Source of the DNA: Rutstroemia sp. NJR-2017a BVV2
Lineage: Eukaryota; Ascomycota; Leotiomycetes; Helotiales; Rutstroemiaceae
Reading direction: 5' to 3'
Length of the DNA: 64,000 nt
Assembly: GCA_002946415.1 (NCBI GenBank)
Contig: NJPS01000034.1
Span: 496,001-560,000, forward strand
How positions within the stretch are numbered: the first letter of the stretch is position 1; every line of letters starts with the position of its first letter. This document shows positions 1-10,559 of this stretch, one piece after another. The notes below the pieces were generated by a model. The model worked only from the letters and a program-made list of their open reading frames with translations, did no database searches and was not told the DNA's origin. The position numbers and the translations under genes were made by a program.

Positions 1-466
1 ACTGCAAATGCATTGACCACTTTACACCTTCCCAACGGGTCGATCCTCATGGGGTGGGTTATGCAGTAAGCACAACGACCCTCGTGAACATACGATGCTG
101 CAAAGGCCTCTTTTCTGTTCCGTGAATTTATATGACGTGTACGTGTACGAGTACGAGAAATATCCGGCCCTATAGACGGAATGACTCCATAAACTTGATG
201 TGTTACACCCGTCGGGCAACGCCCAAGGCTTCAAAGGTGAGCTTCTCCTGTGCGAGATGAAAAGTCTGACTGTATCCATGTGGATTCTTGCAAGAAGTCG
301 TTACCCCCTATGTAACAGTGAAATGCCATTGGCGAGAACGGTTCAGAGTATGTCGTTTCGAGACGAGCATCGGTATGCATCACGTGATGCTGATCAATGA
401 ATCCTTACGAGCCTCGCAGACGTAGTAGAATGCCAAGGACGATCACTTGTCGGTAGATATGAGGCT
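1..466. other. Intergenic, no gene seen
   Basis: No reading frame here has recognisable protein content or splice structure. It lies downstream of the minus-strand Vfa1-like gene and presumably holds its 3' UTR. The two short open frames are of chance size. Confidence 0.5.
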
Positions 467-1128
467 TCATGGAAGACCCTTTGGGACTTGTGGAAACAAG
501 TTAGGGTTCTGCAATCGTTCGCGGTTGCGCCTCGCAATCTCGGCGTTCCTCTTCTTGTCGATCCGCTGCTGATAGAAGGCGGCTTTCAACGCGAATACTC
601 TAGGCTCTTCATCTTGTGCTGAAGGCGTAGCAGGGGATTTCGGAGTTTCAGATTTGCTCTGCGGGTGAGATCTCGTTGGTAGGTTGCACACGATGATACT
701 TAGGGACAACTATACCTTCTCGTCGGTCTTCTTTTCTTCCTCTTTCTCACCGTCTTTCTTATTCTTTTCGTCCTTCTCCTTGTCCTTTTCGGCTTCTTTC
801 TCTTTTTCTTTCCGTTTCCTCTGCTTCTCCTCAAATCCTTGCCTTATACGTTCAATCTCATCGTCCAGTTCTTTCTTCTTCTTGGCTGCGATTGCAGCCT
901 CATCAATGATGGGTGTTGCGAACCCCTTGTCCTTCAAGTGTGTCGGACATACGTAGAAAAAATCCTAGAGAAGATCATTAACTAGACGACTTCATGGAGA
1001 TAAATAGTATGCACCTTGTTTTCTGGTGTAATTAATACACTCGTGCTTGGTTTGTAGCAAATTTCGCAAGACTTGGAAGCCGTGTCGGCCACCTTTCGAT
1101 GTGTCCAGACGTTGGGAAAGGATGCCAT
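467..1128 (-). CDS. VFA1: Vps4-associated protein 1 (Vfa1-like)
   Basis: Three exons: 1015-1128, 716-964 and 467-658, giving 184 residues. The start ATG is at 1128 and opens MASFPNVWTHRKVADTASKS. The N-terminal third carries a CEIC pair and, across the first intron, a FFYVCPTHLKDKGFATP segment, so a C-x2-C...C-x2-H zinc-binding module is visible. This arrangement and wording match the fungal AAA-ATPase Vps4-associated protein family. The middle is an uninterrupted Lys/Glu helix (about residues 60-120), probably a coiled coil, and the tail is Pro/Ser-rich. In yeast Vfa1 binds the MIT domain of Vps4 and stimulates its ATPase activity at endosomes during ESCRT-III disassembly. That role is carried over by family, not seen here. 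The second intron (659-715) begins GTATAG, a slightly weak donor. Without splicing the frame would stop at once, so the intron is well supported. Confidence 0.85.
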
Positions 1129-2807
1129 ATTTCTAGTTCTGAATATCTAGGTAGATGTCAGTAGTTATCAGAGTCGTTATGCGTATGATAAATGTCAAGA
1201 TATTGAACAGTTGGCGATGAATTGTGTGTTATCGTGCCGTGCATCAGTTTAGCACGGCGACCGCTAGCAGGGGTTACGGGATAGCGCTCGGACCTCTGAT
1301 ATCACGTCTTGAATTGCAAACTATATATATACACTTCCCTTCATCAATACTCTTTATGATCTTCTCATGATCACGGCAATATAATATATAATTATCTCTA
1401 AAAATCACTCGCCAATTTATCCTCTTGTTATGAGTGCCATCCTCTACGTTAAGTGCTGTCGGGGTTCCCTCATCCTGAACCTTTTCCCCATAAATTATTC
1501 TTACGAGCCAGGCGGCATCTAGACCGTACAAGAATCATGCTCCCGATATCGATTGGTTTTCGGTGTAGTCTGCAACCTTTCTATGCAACGCCTAGCCAGG
1601 TTTGAGCCGTGTCTATGCTTTCCTACAACGTATGCTGTCCAAGCCATACCTATAATTCAGCGATGAGCAATTCACATGGACGACATCCCGTCCCAGGTAG
1701 AATACCCTGCGATCAGACGCAGGCCGAACATAATCTTCACTGTTAGAGTTTAATGCAGGGTCCTCCATCATTATAGCACGGAGGAACTTGTGATAACTTC
1801 AGCGGGCAACTCCTTTCACTAGCTTTTAACATACGACTCTGCTCGTTAAGGCGCATCCCACAACGCCACAGAAGATCCTCTTTTCTGCTTCAAACCTGAG
1901 CAAACGGAGTGTCAACTGTACAGAGCAGCTGGAGCTAAACAATTCATCATTGTTGTTCCCTTTCATAGAGTTCAGCATGGCTTTCGGCCAAAGAGAATAT
2001 CTACGTCCTCTCGGCGTATTCTACATGTTCAGTTCAAATGACTGCCTCCTTGAGGATAGACAATGCTTTTGGCTATGACTCTTGGCTCTGGTTTGCGAAT
2101 CGCATATCTGAGTCTTCAAAAGCTTCCTCGGAAGTCCTTCATAGACGTCGGTAGCTGTCTAACGTATACGGCAGACTACCCGTGTGAAAGATTCCTGCTG
2201 ACTTTTGGTCACCGCTGAGGCAGTTCCTGACTTGCAGTCATAGCAGTCAATGCTGGCTAGACAAATACTCAGTCGGCATGAAGCTGCGATGTCGCAATCC
2301 GCACTTCTGAATCAGTCTTTATAGAAGACAGACACCGCGCCATTCTTCAAATCTTCTCCATATCAACATAAACATGACTAAACGCCAGCAGATGAAGATG
2401 TAGCATCTCTGAAGCTTCTTTCCAGCATTGCTAGCCAGCATCGAAATTATATTGCCTTGCTTGGAAAGTGTGCCGATGAGACCGACTCGTTAATCAAATG
2501 ACCGCCAACGACATAGCAACATACTCATTTCTTTTTTGTCGTCTTATACTCCCTTGATTCTACTTCAGACGAGAACTAGGTGTTTACCATCGAAGATGGA
2601 AGTCGTCACGGCTCCAACATTGATCAGTATTTTCTGCCGATATGGCTTGCTTCGAGGTTATTCCAAAATTCGATTCCCTCCGGTAACAGCCCTCCAAGTC
2701 ATCTTCTTCCCATGAAGAAGATGTCGCTTTCGTATACAGTAGAAGCTCTACCTCACTAAATGTCAAACTTCATGCTCTAGGCTGGTGCCATAGCTATATC
2801 CCTTTCC
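1129..2807. other. Gene-free stretch
   Basis: There is no open frame above about 85 codons and none with family resemblance. An AT-rich patch lies around 1310-1420. The part next to 2808 may be the 3' flank of the neighbouring GST pseudogene. I see nothing further in it. Confidence 0.45.
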
Positions 2808-3480
2808 TCAATCAAGTATCAAAGGAATTGAAGGGAGGGTATATATCTGTCTTCCCAGCCAAATATTTCCTCTGAAGAGGGCACGTTTGCGCAAGTGCAA
2901 AGCGTTTCCTGGAAGCTCCAAGTCATCAGTCTTCCATGAGCTTTGTAGTCTACTGCCAGCAGCAGCAGCAACAGAATTCGCTGCGTCCTCTTCTTCGCCC
3001 TTCTTTACTTGCAATGCCAGTGTCCTCTTCACTGCATCCCTCTCTGAAATTCGATCATGCCAGGCCTTGACATTTGGATATGGCTTCCACACATCATCCG
3101 TATTTGACTGCAGGGTGTATGGAAGTGTGTTGTTCCACATGAAGAAGGAGAGATCGGCGTATGTGATCTTATCTCCGACGAGCCAAGATTTACCTTCAAA
3201 GGAAGAGTTGAGAACACCTAGGATACGGTGTACCTACGCGTTGCAGCGCTCGATTGCGGCAGTTACCTTAGGCTCAGGTTGGAAGATGTTGATCCTGATA
3301 GGAGGAAACGCGAATGTCAGTTCCTTTCATGCTGCAAGGGAAGAGTGAAAGCAGGAATGTGATTAATTGGAGAATGACGTACCAACCTGCTTGTCCAAAA
3401 AACGGGCCCTGTTGGGCCATCTGGAATATCAACCAAGTGTTCAACTCATGCTTCTGCTTGGTGGCGTAGGTGAGTTTCTT
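2808..3480 (-). pseudogene. Degenerate Ure2-like glutathione S-transferase
   Basis: Read on the minus strand, about 3477-3390 encodes KLTYATKQKHELNTWLIFQM and then AQQGPFFGQAG, typical of the junction between the two domains of fungal Ure2-type GSTs. After a probable intron the frame resumes with NIFQPEPKVTAAIERC. It hits an in-frame TAG at 3234-3236 and continues VHRILGVL...GKSWLVGDKITYADLSFFMW...WKPYPNVKAWHDRI, the conserved C-terminal alpha domain. The whole thioredoxin-like N-terminal domain, which binds glutathione, is missing: beyond 3480 the sequence changes to TAGTAAGG-type low-complexity DNA. The C-terminus also runs on with an atypical tail to 2808. The TAG sits where relatives usually have Glu (GAG to TAG), and no intron of normal size can remove it because conserved residues lie on both sides. 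I infer a 5'-truncated, nonsense-mutated copy. The exact intron edges around 3340-3395 are uncertain. Confidence 0.75.
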
Positions 3481-3886
3481 TATTCTAAGCCAGCTAAAAT
3501 AGATCGGGTAGGCTCAAGGTAGGCTACTAGTAAGGGAGGATAGCCTACTAACAAGGACAATAGTAAGGGCTTTAACTACTTAAATCAAGTCCTTCTTACT
3601 ATATAAGGTGAAGACTCGGATCTACCGAATACCCTTTGTTCTTGGGGGAGGGATAGTAGAACTTTGCCTGGAAATTATAAAGTATTCCAGCCAAAAGTGG
3701 CAACTGGAGACCTCTTTGTTCCGGAATGGACTTGACCGTGCCCAGACACCGCATTTGGCTGGTGGCTTGACTTTTGGTTCTGGTAGAGTATAAAGAGCCT
3801 TTACTATCATACTTACCAATTCTACCAACAAGTTCAGTGACAATGCATCGAACTGTTGATACTTCCCTCATCAGATCGCTACGGTC
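3481..3886. other. Low-complexity spacer
   Basis: TA/AAGG-rich spacer between the truncated GST and the rhodopsin-domain gene. It has no supported gene. It must contain the promoter of the plus-strand gene starting at 3887 and has an out-of-frame ATG at 3843. Confidence 0.4.
3519..3548. repeat. Short inverted repeat at pseudogene breakpoint
   Basis: Arms GTAGGCTA (3519-3526) and TAGCCTAC (3541-3548) are perfect inverted copies around a 14-nt loop. The surrounding 3500-3600 is rich in TAGTAAGG-like words and marks where GST homology ends. Confidence 0.5.
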
Positions 3887-4900
3887 ATGTCTTATCAGGC
3901 TTTCTCTTTTTTTACGACAAGTTTAGTCGCTGTCTCGGTAGTATTGCCCCTCGTCGCTACCATTGTGGTTGGCCTTCGTGTATATTGCAGAAAACTGAAA
4001 ACACAAGGTTTTGGATGGGATGATTGGACCATATTCATGTCCCTGGTAAGCTATATAACCACCGTCTAAACGATTATGAGGTTCATATAGAATATAGGCG
4101 TTATGCTGGATGCAAAGCATCAATCTCTGCGTGTTCGCATCGATCATCGGCGTCAATTATATAAAGATCAATCCTCTCGTGGCTAAAGAGCAAACTTTCA
4201 AGGTAGACGCACCTGTACTATCAACATTTTGGTACAAACTAACACATCTTGAAGTTCTTATGGGTTAATAAAATCTTTTTCTCCCTTGTTCTTGGCATGG
4301 TCAAAATCTCGGTTCTTCTGTTGTATAAACGTATATTCAATACTATTTACTCATTCCGACTTACGGTTTGGATTTTGATTGCTGTAATCGGCGGATGGAG
4401 TATTGCTGTCCTCATTGTTAGTCTCTTATCTAGAATACCAACCCTGACATAAGTTGAAGAGCTAACAAACAAAGGTCTCCATCTTCACGTCAACTCCTAT
4501 CGACGCGACTTGGAAGAATCCTGGTCATTATCGCATCGATTACAATGCGTATCCGCTCTCGGTAGCGGGTATGAGTCTTGGTTTCGATGTTATAGTCCTT
4601 CTGCTGCCGTTGTTTGTTATCCGTACGCTTCAAATGCCTTTCCGCCGCAAGCTTGCCGTCATTATGATTTTCTGGCTCGGCTCTGTTTGCTGCATCGCAG
4701 GAGCGATGAGACTTCAGCTCCTGTGCAAATCGGTCGCCTCTGTAAACACCAACACAAATGCCTACACTCTTCTCACAAAGGCTTTTCATTGGGCGATGCT
4801 GGAACCAAATATGGCTGTTATAGCTGCTTCCCTGCCATGCCTTCGGCCACTATTCGCCAGCGAAGAGAAAGCCGACGAATCTGCAAAATTTGGAGCTTAG
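3887..4900 (+). CDS. Fungal rhodopsin-domain integral membrane protein
   Basis: Four exons: 3887-4045, 4098-4202, 4255-4416 and 4475-4900, joined in phase 0 to give 283 residues. The order of features is that of the fungal rhodopsin-domain (PTH11-like/SAT4) membrane proteins: a first hydrophobic helix followed by LRVYCRKLKTQGFGWDDWT, then KISVLLLYKRIF in the fourth membrane segment. An extracellular stretch TPIDATWKNPGHYRIDYNAY follows, and the ending is WAMLEPNMAVIAASLPCLRP in the seventh segment. About seven membrane helices can be counted and the cytoplasmic tail is very short. The family includes PTH11-type surface-sensing receptors, but most members have no known ligand, so a function should not be assumed. 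Splice choice at 4097 matters: the acceptor at 4090 gives a poor frame, whereas the one at 4097 restores LCWMQSINLCVFASIIGVNY. There is no sign of damage despite the pseudogene next door. Confidence 0.85.
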
Positions 4901-5356
4901 ATGGGAGAGATTTTCACCAGACTAGGTGTAGGACAGTAAGAGTCACTGAGTCAGCGGAAGGGGCCGAAGGGCACACTCAATATACGAGGAGAGCTAATTC
5001 AAAGATATCTACATTCGACCAACTTGAATGAAGTAATCACTTTCTCTTCCTTAAAATTTACTGCTGAAAATTTGGGGCCGTTTGGCCTGAGCGAGCGCAT
5101 CTATCAGCTCTTGGTATGGTCTTTTTTAATGGTGCATTAGGAATTTAGGAGAATGCTCTTTTCTATTTCATCTCGGAGTATGAAGCCTTGTGGAATACAT
5201 TTTCCTGTAATTAACTCAATGAGTACAAAATGTTTTGTTGTGGAGTTAACGAAATTATGAAGTGAAGAACCCGGTGTAGCAGCAGCTCAGGACAAACCCA
5301 GGTTACATCCAAGTACTACCACGCCCCGTTGTGCATTACAACAGGGAGACAGATAT
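4901..5356. other. Convergent 3' intergenic region
   Basis: This is the tail-to-tail spacer between the rhodopsin-domain gene and the alpha/beta hydrolase gene. Open frames here are shadows. I see nothing beyond expected 3' UTR sequence. Confidence 0.4.
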
Positions 5357-6750
5357 TCATGCAGTATCTGCCAAAAATTCCAGCAAGATGCCGAACGACT
5401 TTGATGCACTATAGTGAAGGTTGACGTTGTGGCCGGTGTTTCCAACCGTGTAGGTCGTCGATTTGGGCGACGCGTTAGGGAAAAAGTAAGGTAGGAAGGT
5501 TGAGGTGATTTCCTGTGCATTGCAATTGCCTTGACAGAAGAACCAATCCTCATTGCCGTTAAGAATGATCACCGGCCCTGTAAATCCAGCGGCGGGTGCA
5601 TATGCCGCGCCTAAGGTAAATGTTTCACCCAAAGCATTTGTTTGCCGGGTAGCAAGCTGCTTTTCCAAAACTAGAAGAGAGGGCAGATTAGTCTATTATC
5701 ACGCGGCAGAGGAGATTCAGGGGATTTTGGATGTGGTATGTACATACTGGTCTCATCATACCCGGGATGGTGGAAAAAAGCAAATTGTATAGCTTGTGGT
5801 GTGCTTGATTCCGTGATATACCCATTCGCAAGGCCGGAAAATTGTGGTAAATCGACCGTATTAGCGATCTGTGATGCCTGGGAAGCGATACCAACAGGGA
5901 CTCCTCCTTGGAAACCCGAATGACCTGTAAGTGCCAGCGCAGTAAAGTCACTAGGATACTTGGCAGAGATGCCCTGGGTGAGAGCAGATCCTAGAGAGTG
6001 GCCGACGCCAACTGCAGAGCCAAATGTAACTCCCCCGTAACTCCCAGCTTTCAAACCTGAGATAAGTGCGTGGGCAAGCTCAACTTGGGTGGCTACTTGA
6101 ACGACCTGGATTGGATCAGGATGTTGTGATCGTCCTGTACCTAGTCGGTCGTACGAGAAAGTTGCGTATCCTCTTGCGGCAGCGGCGTCAACATAGCTGT
6201 AGTCGGTGGCGAAGTCCCAGTATGTGTGATCAGTAGTACCGCCGTGTGTCAGGAACTGAACTGTCTTGATGCTTTCAACCGTAGCATCTGTAGGCACGCA
6301 AAGTTTCGAATAAATGGTGTAAGTGTCAGAGACTGATGCCGTTCCACCGATGAGGCTGCCCACCACCGTGCTATCAAGAGCAAAGAGGCTTATGAGAAGG
6401 GATGTTAATTGAGTGTTGTTTGTAGGACCATCATAGAGGATTTCTGTCGTCGTAGCTTGGACCGGAACATCGAGGTAGCCTGTTACACACACTGCTTTTT
6501 GAGCAGCAGAATAAGAAAGACTAGGCGAGGAGAAGCCATCTGTGCTGAGTATACTACTATTCTTGGGTGTTGTGGAAGCAAAGGATAGGCTTTGAGAGAA
6601 TGGGAACTGGGCTAGAGACATGAAACCGAGGAGACCACGCATCTTGGAAGATAGATCGGTACCATTGAATATCGATTGACTTCTTGCCATTGGTAAATAA
6701 AAACCAACTGTGATGAGGATGGCTACACAGCTTCTCAGAAAATGAAACAT
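5357..6750 (-). CDS. Secreted alpha/beta hydrolase (esterase/lipase-like)
   Basis: Two exons, 5748-6750 and 5357-5670, joined through a GTATGT donor and CTTCTAG acceptor, giving 438 residues. An in-frame ATG at 6774 exists, but the one at 6750 opens directly into a signal peptide (MFHFLRSCVAILITVGFYLP, cleavage likely near ARSQS), so it is preferred. The alpha/beta hydrolase signature is complete: the nucleophile elbow GVGHSLGSAL, an acidic residue in IILNGNEDWFFC, and the catalytic His in VGNTGHNVNLHY near the C-terminus. Upstream, FLTHGGTTDHTYWDF resembles the HG oxyanion-hole strand and YATFSYDRLGTG the following strand. Several N-x-S/T sites agree with secretion. The substrate cannot be told from sequence. 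Related fungal proteins are annotated only as alpha/beta hydrolases. Confidence 0.85.
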
Positions 6751-7756
6751 GGCTACTATGTCGTGTATTCTCACTGAGGTGGAAGAGTTCGCTCATGAGC
6801 ATGAAGTAGAATGGAGAACAACTTTGGACTCCTCTGCCCACTTATGTAGCGACTCCGCGATGCAGTCAGCATGAGCTCCTGTTGGTAAAATAATTGTTGT
6901 ACGTTATGTTTTCATAAGCAAAGAAATTGAATGTTGTTGTCGGGTTCGATATCCAACGGTTGGCAACCGTTCTAGCTCTAGCCCGGTGAGCAGCCCGTTT
7001 AATATCAAACTGTTAACGAACTTTCTTGCTCTAGCATGGTAAGCAGCTGAAAATAGGACTTAAAACTTGTGGATAATCCTCTCGTTGTGAAGCTCTGCTA
7101 ATCTACTAAGACTGCCTGGGAGCGTGCTACTCCTCGACGACTCGGTACTGCTAACCGGCGATTCTGAAGTAGGTTGCTGGCCTGAAAGCGATAGACAAGC
7201 ATTTCAAAGGTTGAATGGCATCGAACATCGTCAGCACACTTTGGCACGAGACTAAGGATGCTTGAATGTCTCAATGGTATTCCAAATCACCTTCAGTTGC
7301 GTTTCTGTGAATGAGTCCTTCTCCATTGGAATTGCAACTAGTGATGAGATGGTAGCCGAATGTCTAGCTGAATGTCAGGGGTTATGAGGGGCTTACTTTG
7401 CTTGATATATGTAGAGTAATGGTTTGGGGTTGGTGGAAAGAATCTTTCAATGGCCCTTAGGGCTGTCCCAATCAAGAACGGCTGTGTTTATGTTTGTGAC
7501 AGGGAGACAGGTATTACGGGAATCAAGATGAGAATGTTGTCTGATGCAGAAGGTTTGGATATTCCAAGTTTCAGCAATCCATTTCCTTAGCAATGAAAGA
7601 TAAATGCGATGGGAGAATACTCAAGTATAGCGCTCCATTGTCGAATCGCTACAAGTTCTGAACATAACATGTGATTGCTACCTACAAGGATATCTTCGTC
7701 TATAAACTGGCAATCATGCTTTGAATTGGTCCACAACATCGTTCCTCATCTATGTC
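6751..7756. other. Intergenic region with imperfect repeats
   Basis: No gene is visible. It contains the palindrome at 6955-6971 and two similar blocks, CTCTAGCCCGGTGAGCAGC near 6973 and CTCTAGCATGGTAAGCAGC near 7029, which look like a diverged direct repeat. It includes the promoter of the hydrolase gene and the 3' flank of ERG19. Confidence 0.4.
6955..6971. repeat. Perfect 17-nt palindrome
   Basis: AACGGTTGGCAACCGTT has 8-bp arms around a single central base. It lies about 200 bp upstream of the hydrolase start, so it could be a dimeric transcription-factor site. No known factor is assigned. Confidence 0.4.
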
Positions 7757-8987
7757 TCATGCAGTAAGATGTTTCTCAGTGACTTCAGGGCCACCACCAA
7801 CACCAGTCAAGATAACTCGACTAACACCATCCTTAAGAGTCTTTGCAGCCCTCTCATCGATACCTTCTGCACTAGTAGCCTCAACATCCTTTGCACTCCA
7901 TCCATCCACACCACTCAACACAGACTTCAAAGCACCGGCCACCTTTCCCATGTTCTCCTCTTCGAAGTAGATAACAGCATTTGGTCCAGCATCAAAAGTA
8001 TAAGCCGCAACCGTCTTGCCCGCAGCCTTATTAATATCCTCAACGGCTCTAATCGCTGCCCTCGAAACATCATTCAGATAGAAAATCGGCGGATGAGTAT
8101 CCAAGCAAACCGCATGGAAACTGTTACTATCCATCATCGTAACTTTCGCAAAGCTCTCAAAGTCCTTCTCTTTGATCGCCTTCTCCATTTTCGCCATAGC
8201 AGCAGGAACCACCACCTCCGCCCTCCTCTTGAACAACTCCGACGTCTCCACCGTAATCTGCATCCCAGACGTACTCGACACGCCCTTCTTCTCCGCCGAA
8301 ACCACCAAAATCAAGGCCCGCATAGTCGGCCAATGCGAAGCAGGCGCAACCTCCACCGCCACTGAATCCGACCCATCGGCCTTCTCCCCCATCTGCCAAG
8401 CCACATACCCCCCAAACAACGACCGACAAGCGGACCCGCTCCCCTGTCTCGCAATCCGCGACAGCTCAGTCGGACTCGCGGGCAGCTCATACAAATTCGC
8501 AATGGCTCTCACGAGCGCGGCAAACCCCGCCGCAGACGACGCCAGGCCTGCTGCGGTGGGGAAATTGTTCTCCGACACGATGCGCAGCGGGAAAGAGGAC
8601 AGCTTGGGGAGCGACGGGTCTTCGGCCTCGAGCGCGGCGCGCAGGCTGCGCAGTTCGCGGAAACAGGCTTGTGTGCGAGCCCCAGACACGTCTTGCGGCT
8701 GGGAGTTGAGGATTAGAGCGTCTGAGGAGGGGTACGAGGGGGAGCAGGAGGCGGTGGTGTGTGTGCGGAGGTCGGATTGGGAGAGAGTGACGGAGATGGA
8801 GGAGTTGGTTGGGAGGTTGAGTTTGGGGTCGCGTTTTCCCCAGTATCTGGTGAAAAGGGGGGGGATTGTTAGTATGGACCCCTAAATTGAAGCTTGAGGA
8901 GGGGTAATATAAGGAAAGGACTTACTTGACAACTGCGATGTTGACTGGAGCCGTGGTGCTGGCTTGGTAGGTTTGATTGCTTGCCAT
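7757..8987 (-). CDS. ERG19: Mevalonate diphosphate decarboxylase
   Basis: Two exons, 8926-8987 and 7757-8846, giving 383 residues, the usual length for Erg19/MVD1. It starts MASNQTYQASTTAPVNIAVV, and the intron splits the Lys codon of the KYWGKRD motif (AA|A), which is diagnostic for this GHMP-superfamily enzyme. Other family blocks follow in order: LPTNSSISVTLSQSDLRTHT, the phosphate-binding SENNFPTAAGLASSAAGFAA around residues 110-135, QGSGSACRSLFGGYVAW, and the C-terminal TFDAGPNAVIY. The enzyme converts mevalonate-5-diphosphate to isopentenyl diphosphate using ATP, feeding ergosterol and isoprenoid synthesis. It is divergent from the CYT2-like gene with 339 bp between starts. Codon use here is strikingly C-rich at third positions compared with neighbours such as the F-box gene, as expected for a well-expressed enzyme. 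Confidence 0.95.
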
Positions 8988-9326
8988 CTTGAAGATTGAT
9001 CTCTGATTCTCGAGCTTCCGACGATCTGGGAGTGTCAATTGGAAAAGAGAATTTATACCAAATCTCAACAAATGCGAAAGTCCCTGTCTGACAATAGTCA
9101 GAGTTTAGTGACAACAAGCCCAGCTCCTTCTGCAGATTAAAGTTCGGGACGGTGAGCGATCAACCAATCGGTAATTCGGGGTTCCGCTCCCAAGCTTCGG
9201 GGCTCGTCCACTCTGCTCAACCAATCATCATCGCGATTCTGATAAAATAATTATTTCAAGCTTCACCTCACAAATTAATAATCTCCAAGCATCATCACCC
9301 CTCCTTTTGCGCAACACACACTCACA
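8988..9326. other. Shared divergent promoter ERG19/CYT2
   Basis: Head-to-head spacer with the two CCAAT boxes and an AT-rich stretch (9240-9280) just before the plus-strand start. No coding content. Confidence 0.5.
9164..9225 (+). promoter_or_regulatory. Two CCAAT boxes in a divergent promoter
   Basis: CCAAT occurs at 9164-9168 and 9221-9225 in the 339-bp region between ERG19 (left) and the heme lyase gene (right). CCAAT pairs are typical binding sites of the Hap/CBF complex, which controls respiratory and sterol genes in fungi. The assignment to either gene is inference. Confidence 0.4.
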
Positions 9327-10270
9327 ATGTCCAAAGAATCCCCCGAAGCAGGCGCAGAAGCCTGTCCCGTCGACCCTGAAACTCGCGCCGCATGGCTAAA
9401 GAATAATTCTTCCCGACCTCCATTCCCCGGTGCGACTCCGCCTGCAAAACCAGGTCCTAGCTGCGACTCCGATACTGTCGACCAAACCCCTCCTTCAAAC
9501 ACCCAACCCGGTTTCTTCTCCCGCCTTTTGTGGTCTTCACCCACTTCCCCTGCAACTACTTCCCCCTCCCCCTCAACACGCAACCCCATCCCCGCCCGCA
9601 GTAGCACAACCCTCGGCCTCGACCGCGAAATCTCCACCATCCCGCGCGCCACCCCCTCCCCCTCCTCCACCACGCCCTCCTCCTCGCACCCCGCCAACAG
9701 CGAATCCGAGACCGGCGCCAGCGCCTCTGGAAACTGGATCTACCCGTCGGAGAAGATGTTTTTCGAAGCCATGAAGCGCAAGGGATACAGCAGCGAGGAG
9801 AAAGACATGAAGACGATTGTGCCTATCCACAACGCCGTGAACGAGCGGGCTTGGAAGGAGATTCGCGAGTGGGAGCGAGGGTGGGGAAGTGAGAAGTATG
9901 TTTTATACTGATAGCTTTTCTTTTCTTTCCTTTCTGAGATGTTTTCATTTATTATACAAAGTACAAACAGCTAACAAACACCCTCCACAGATGCGGCGGA
10001 CCCCGCCTTCAATCCTTCCTTGGACTCTCGCAGACGCTGTCTCCTAAAGCGCGCATTAACACAATGCTGGGCTACACAGCGCCGTTTGATAGACATGATT
10101 GGGTTGTCGATCGATGCGGAACACGGGTGGATTATGTGATTGATTTCTATGCGGGGAGAAACGAGGGGAAGGGAGATGGGAAGTTGAATTTCTTTTTGGA
10201 TGTTAGGCCAAAGTTGAATACGTGGGAGGGGTGGAAGATGAGAGCTTGGAAGGGGTTGGGTTTGAGTTAG
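9327..10270 (+). CDS. CYT2: Holocytochrome c-type synthase (cytochrome c1 heme lyase-like)
   Basis: Two exons, 9327-9895 and 9991-10270, giving 282 residues. A heme-regulatory CPV motif occurs near the N-terminus (EACPVDPETRAAWL), followed by a Pro/Ser/Thr linker. The conserved lyase block is SGNWIYPSEKMFFEAMKRKG, then VPIHNAVNERAWKEIREWE, CGGPRLQSFLGLSQTLSPKA, and DRHDWVVDRCGTRVDYVIDF. The His in the HDWVVDRCG motif belongs to the heme-binding site of the family. The enzyme attaches heme covalently to the CXXCH motif of apocytochrome in the mitochondrial intermembrane space. A single CPVD box near the start resembles yeast Cyt2 (cytochrome c1) more than Cyc3 (cytochrome c). That choice is moderate-confidence inference and a tree would settle it. 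The intron donor is GTATGT and splits the Lys codon before Cys-Gly-Gly. Confidence 0.88.
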
Positions 10271-10559
10271 GACGGGAATCGGTTAGGGCTGGGGACGAGG
10301 TGGGAGATATTTAGGATGAATGGGAATGGATGGCGGGGTTTACACATTTTATTGGAGTGGATAAGGCGTCGGGATATTGGGGGTTTTGGAAGGAAATTAT
10401 GGTGGTGTTTGGGGAGCATCGACCAATCTCTTCTCTCTATGCTCTAGTCGAGCTGTATCTGTATGTATGTAAGTTTAGAGGTATATGCCACTTGATGTAA
10501 ATACGTAACTAGTCAAACGACTACAATCATCCGAATGCTCGTCACACATACACCACACC

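Noticed and set aside
4510..5031. 173-codon frame over the rhodopsin-domain gene
   Set aside because: Overlaps exon 4 in another frame and loses all membrane helices.
8172..8885. 237-codon frame antisense to ERG19
   Set aside because: Shadow of the strongly C-biased third positions of ERG19. The minus strand carries all mevalonate decarboxylase motifs.
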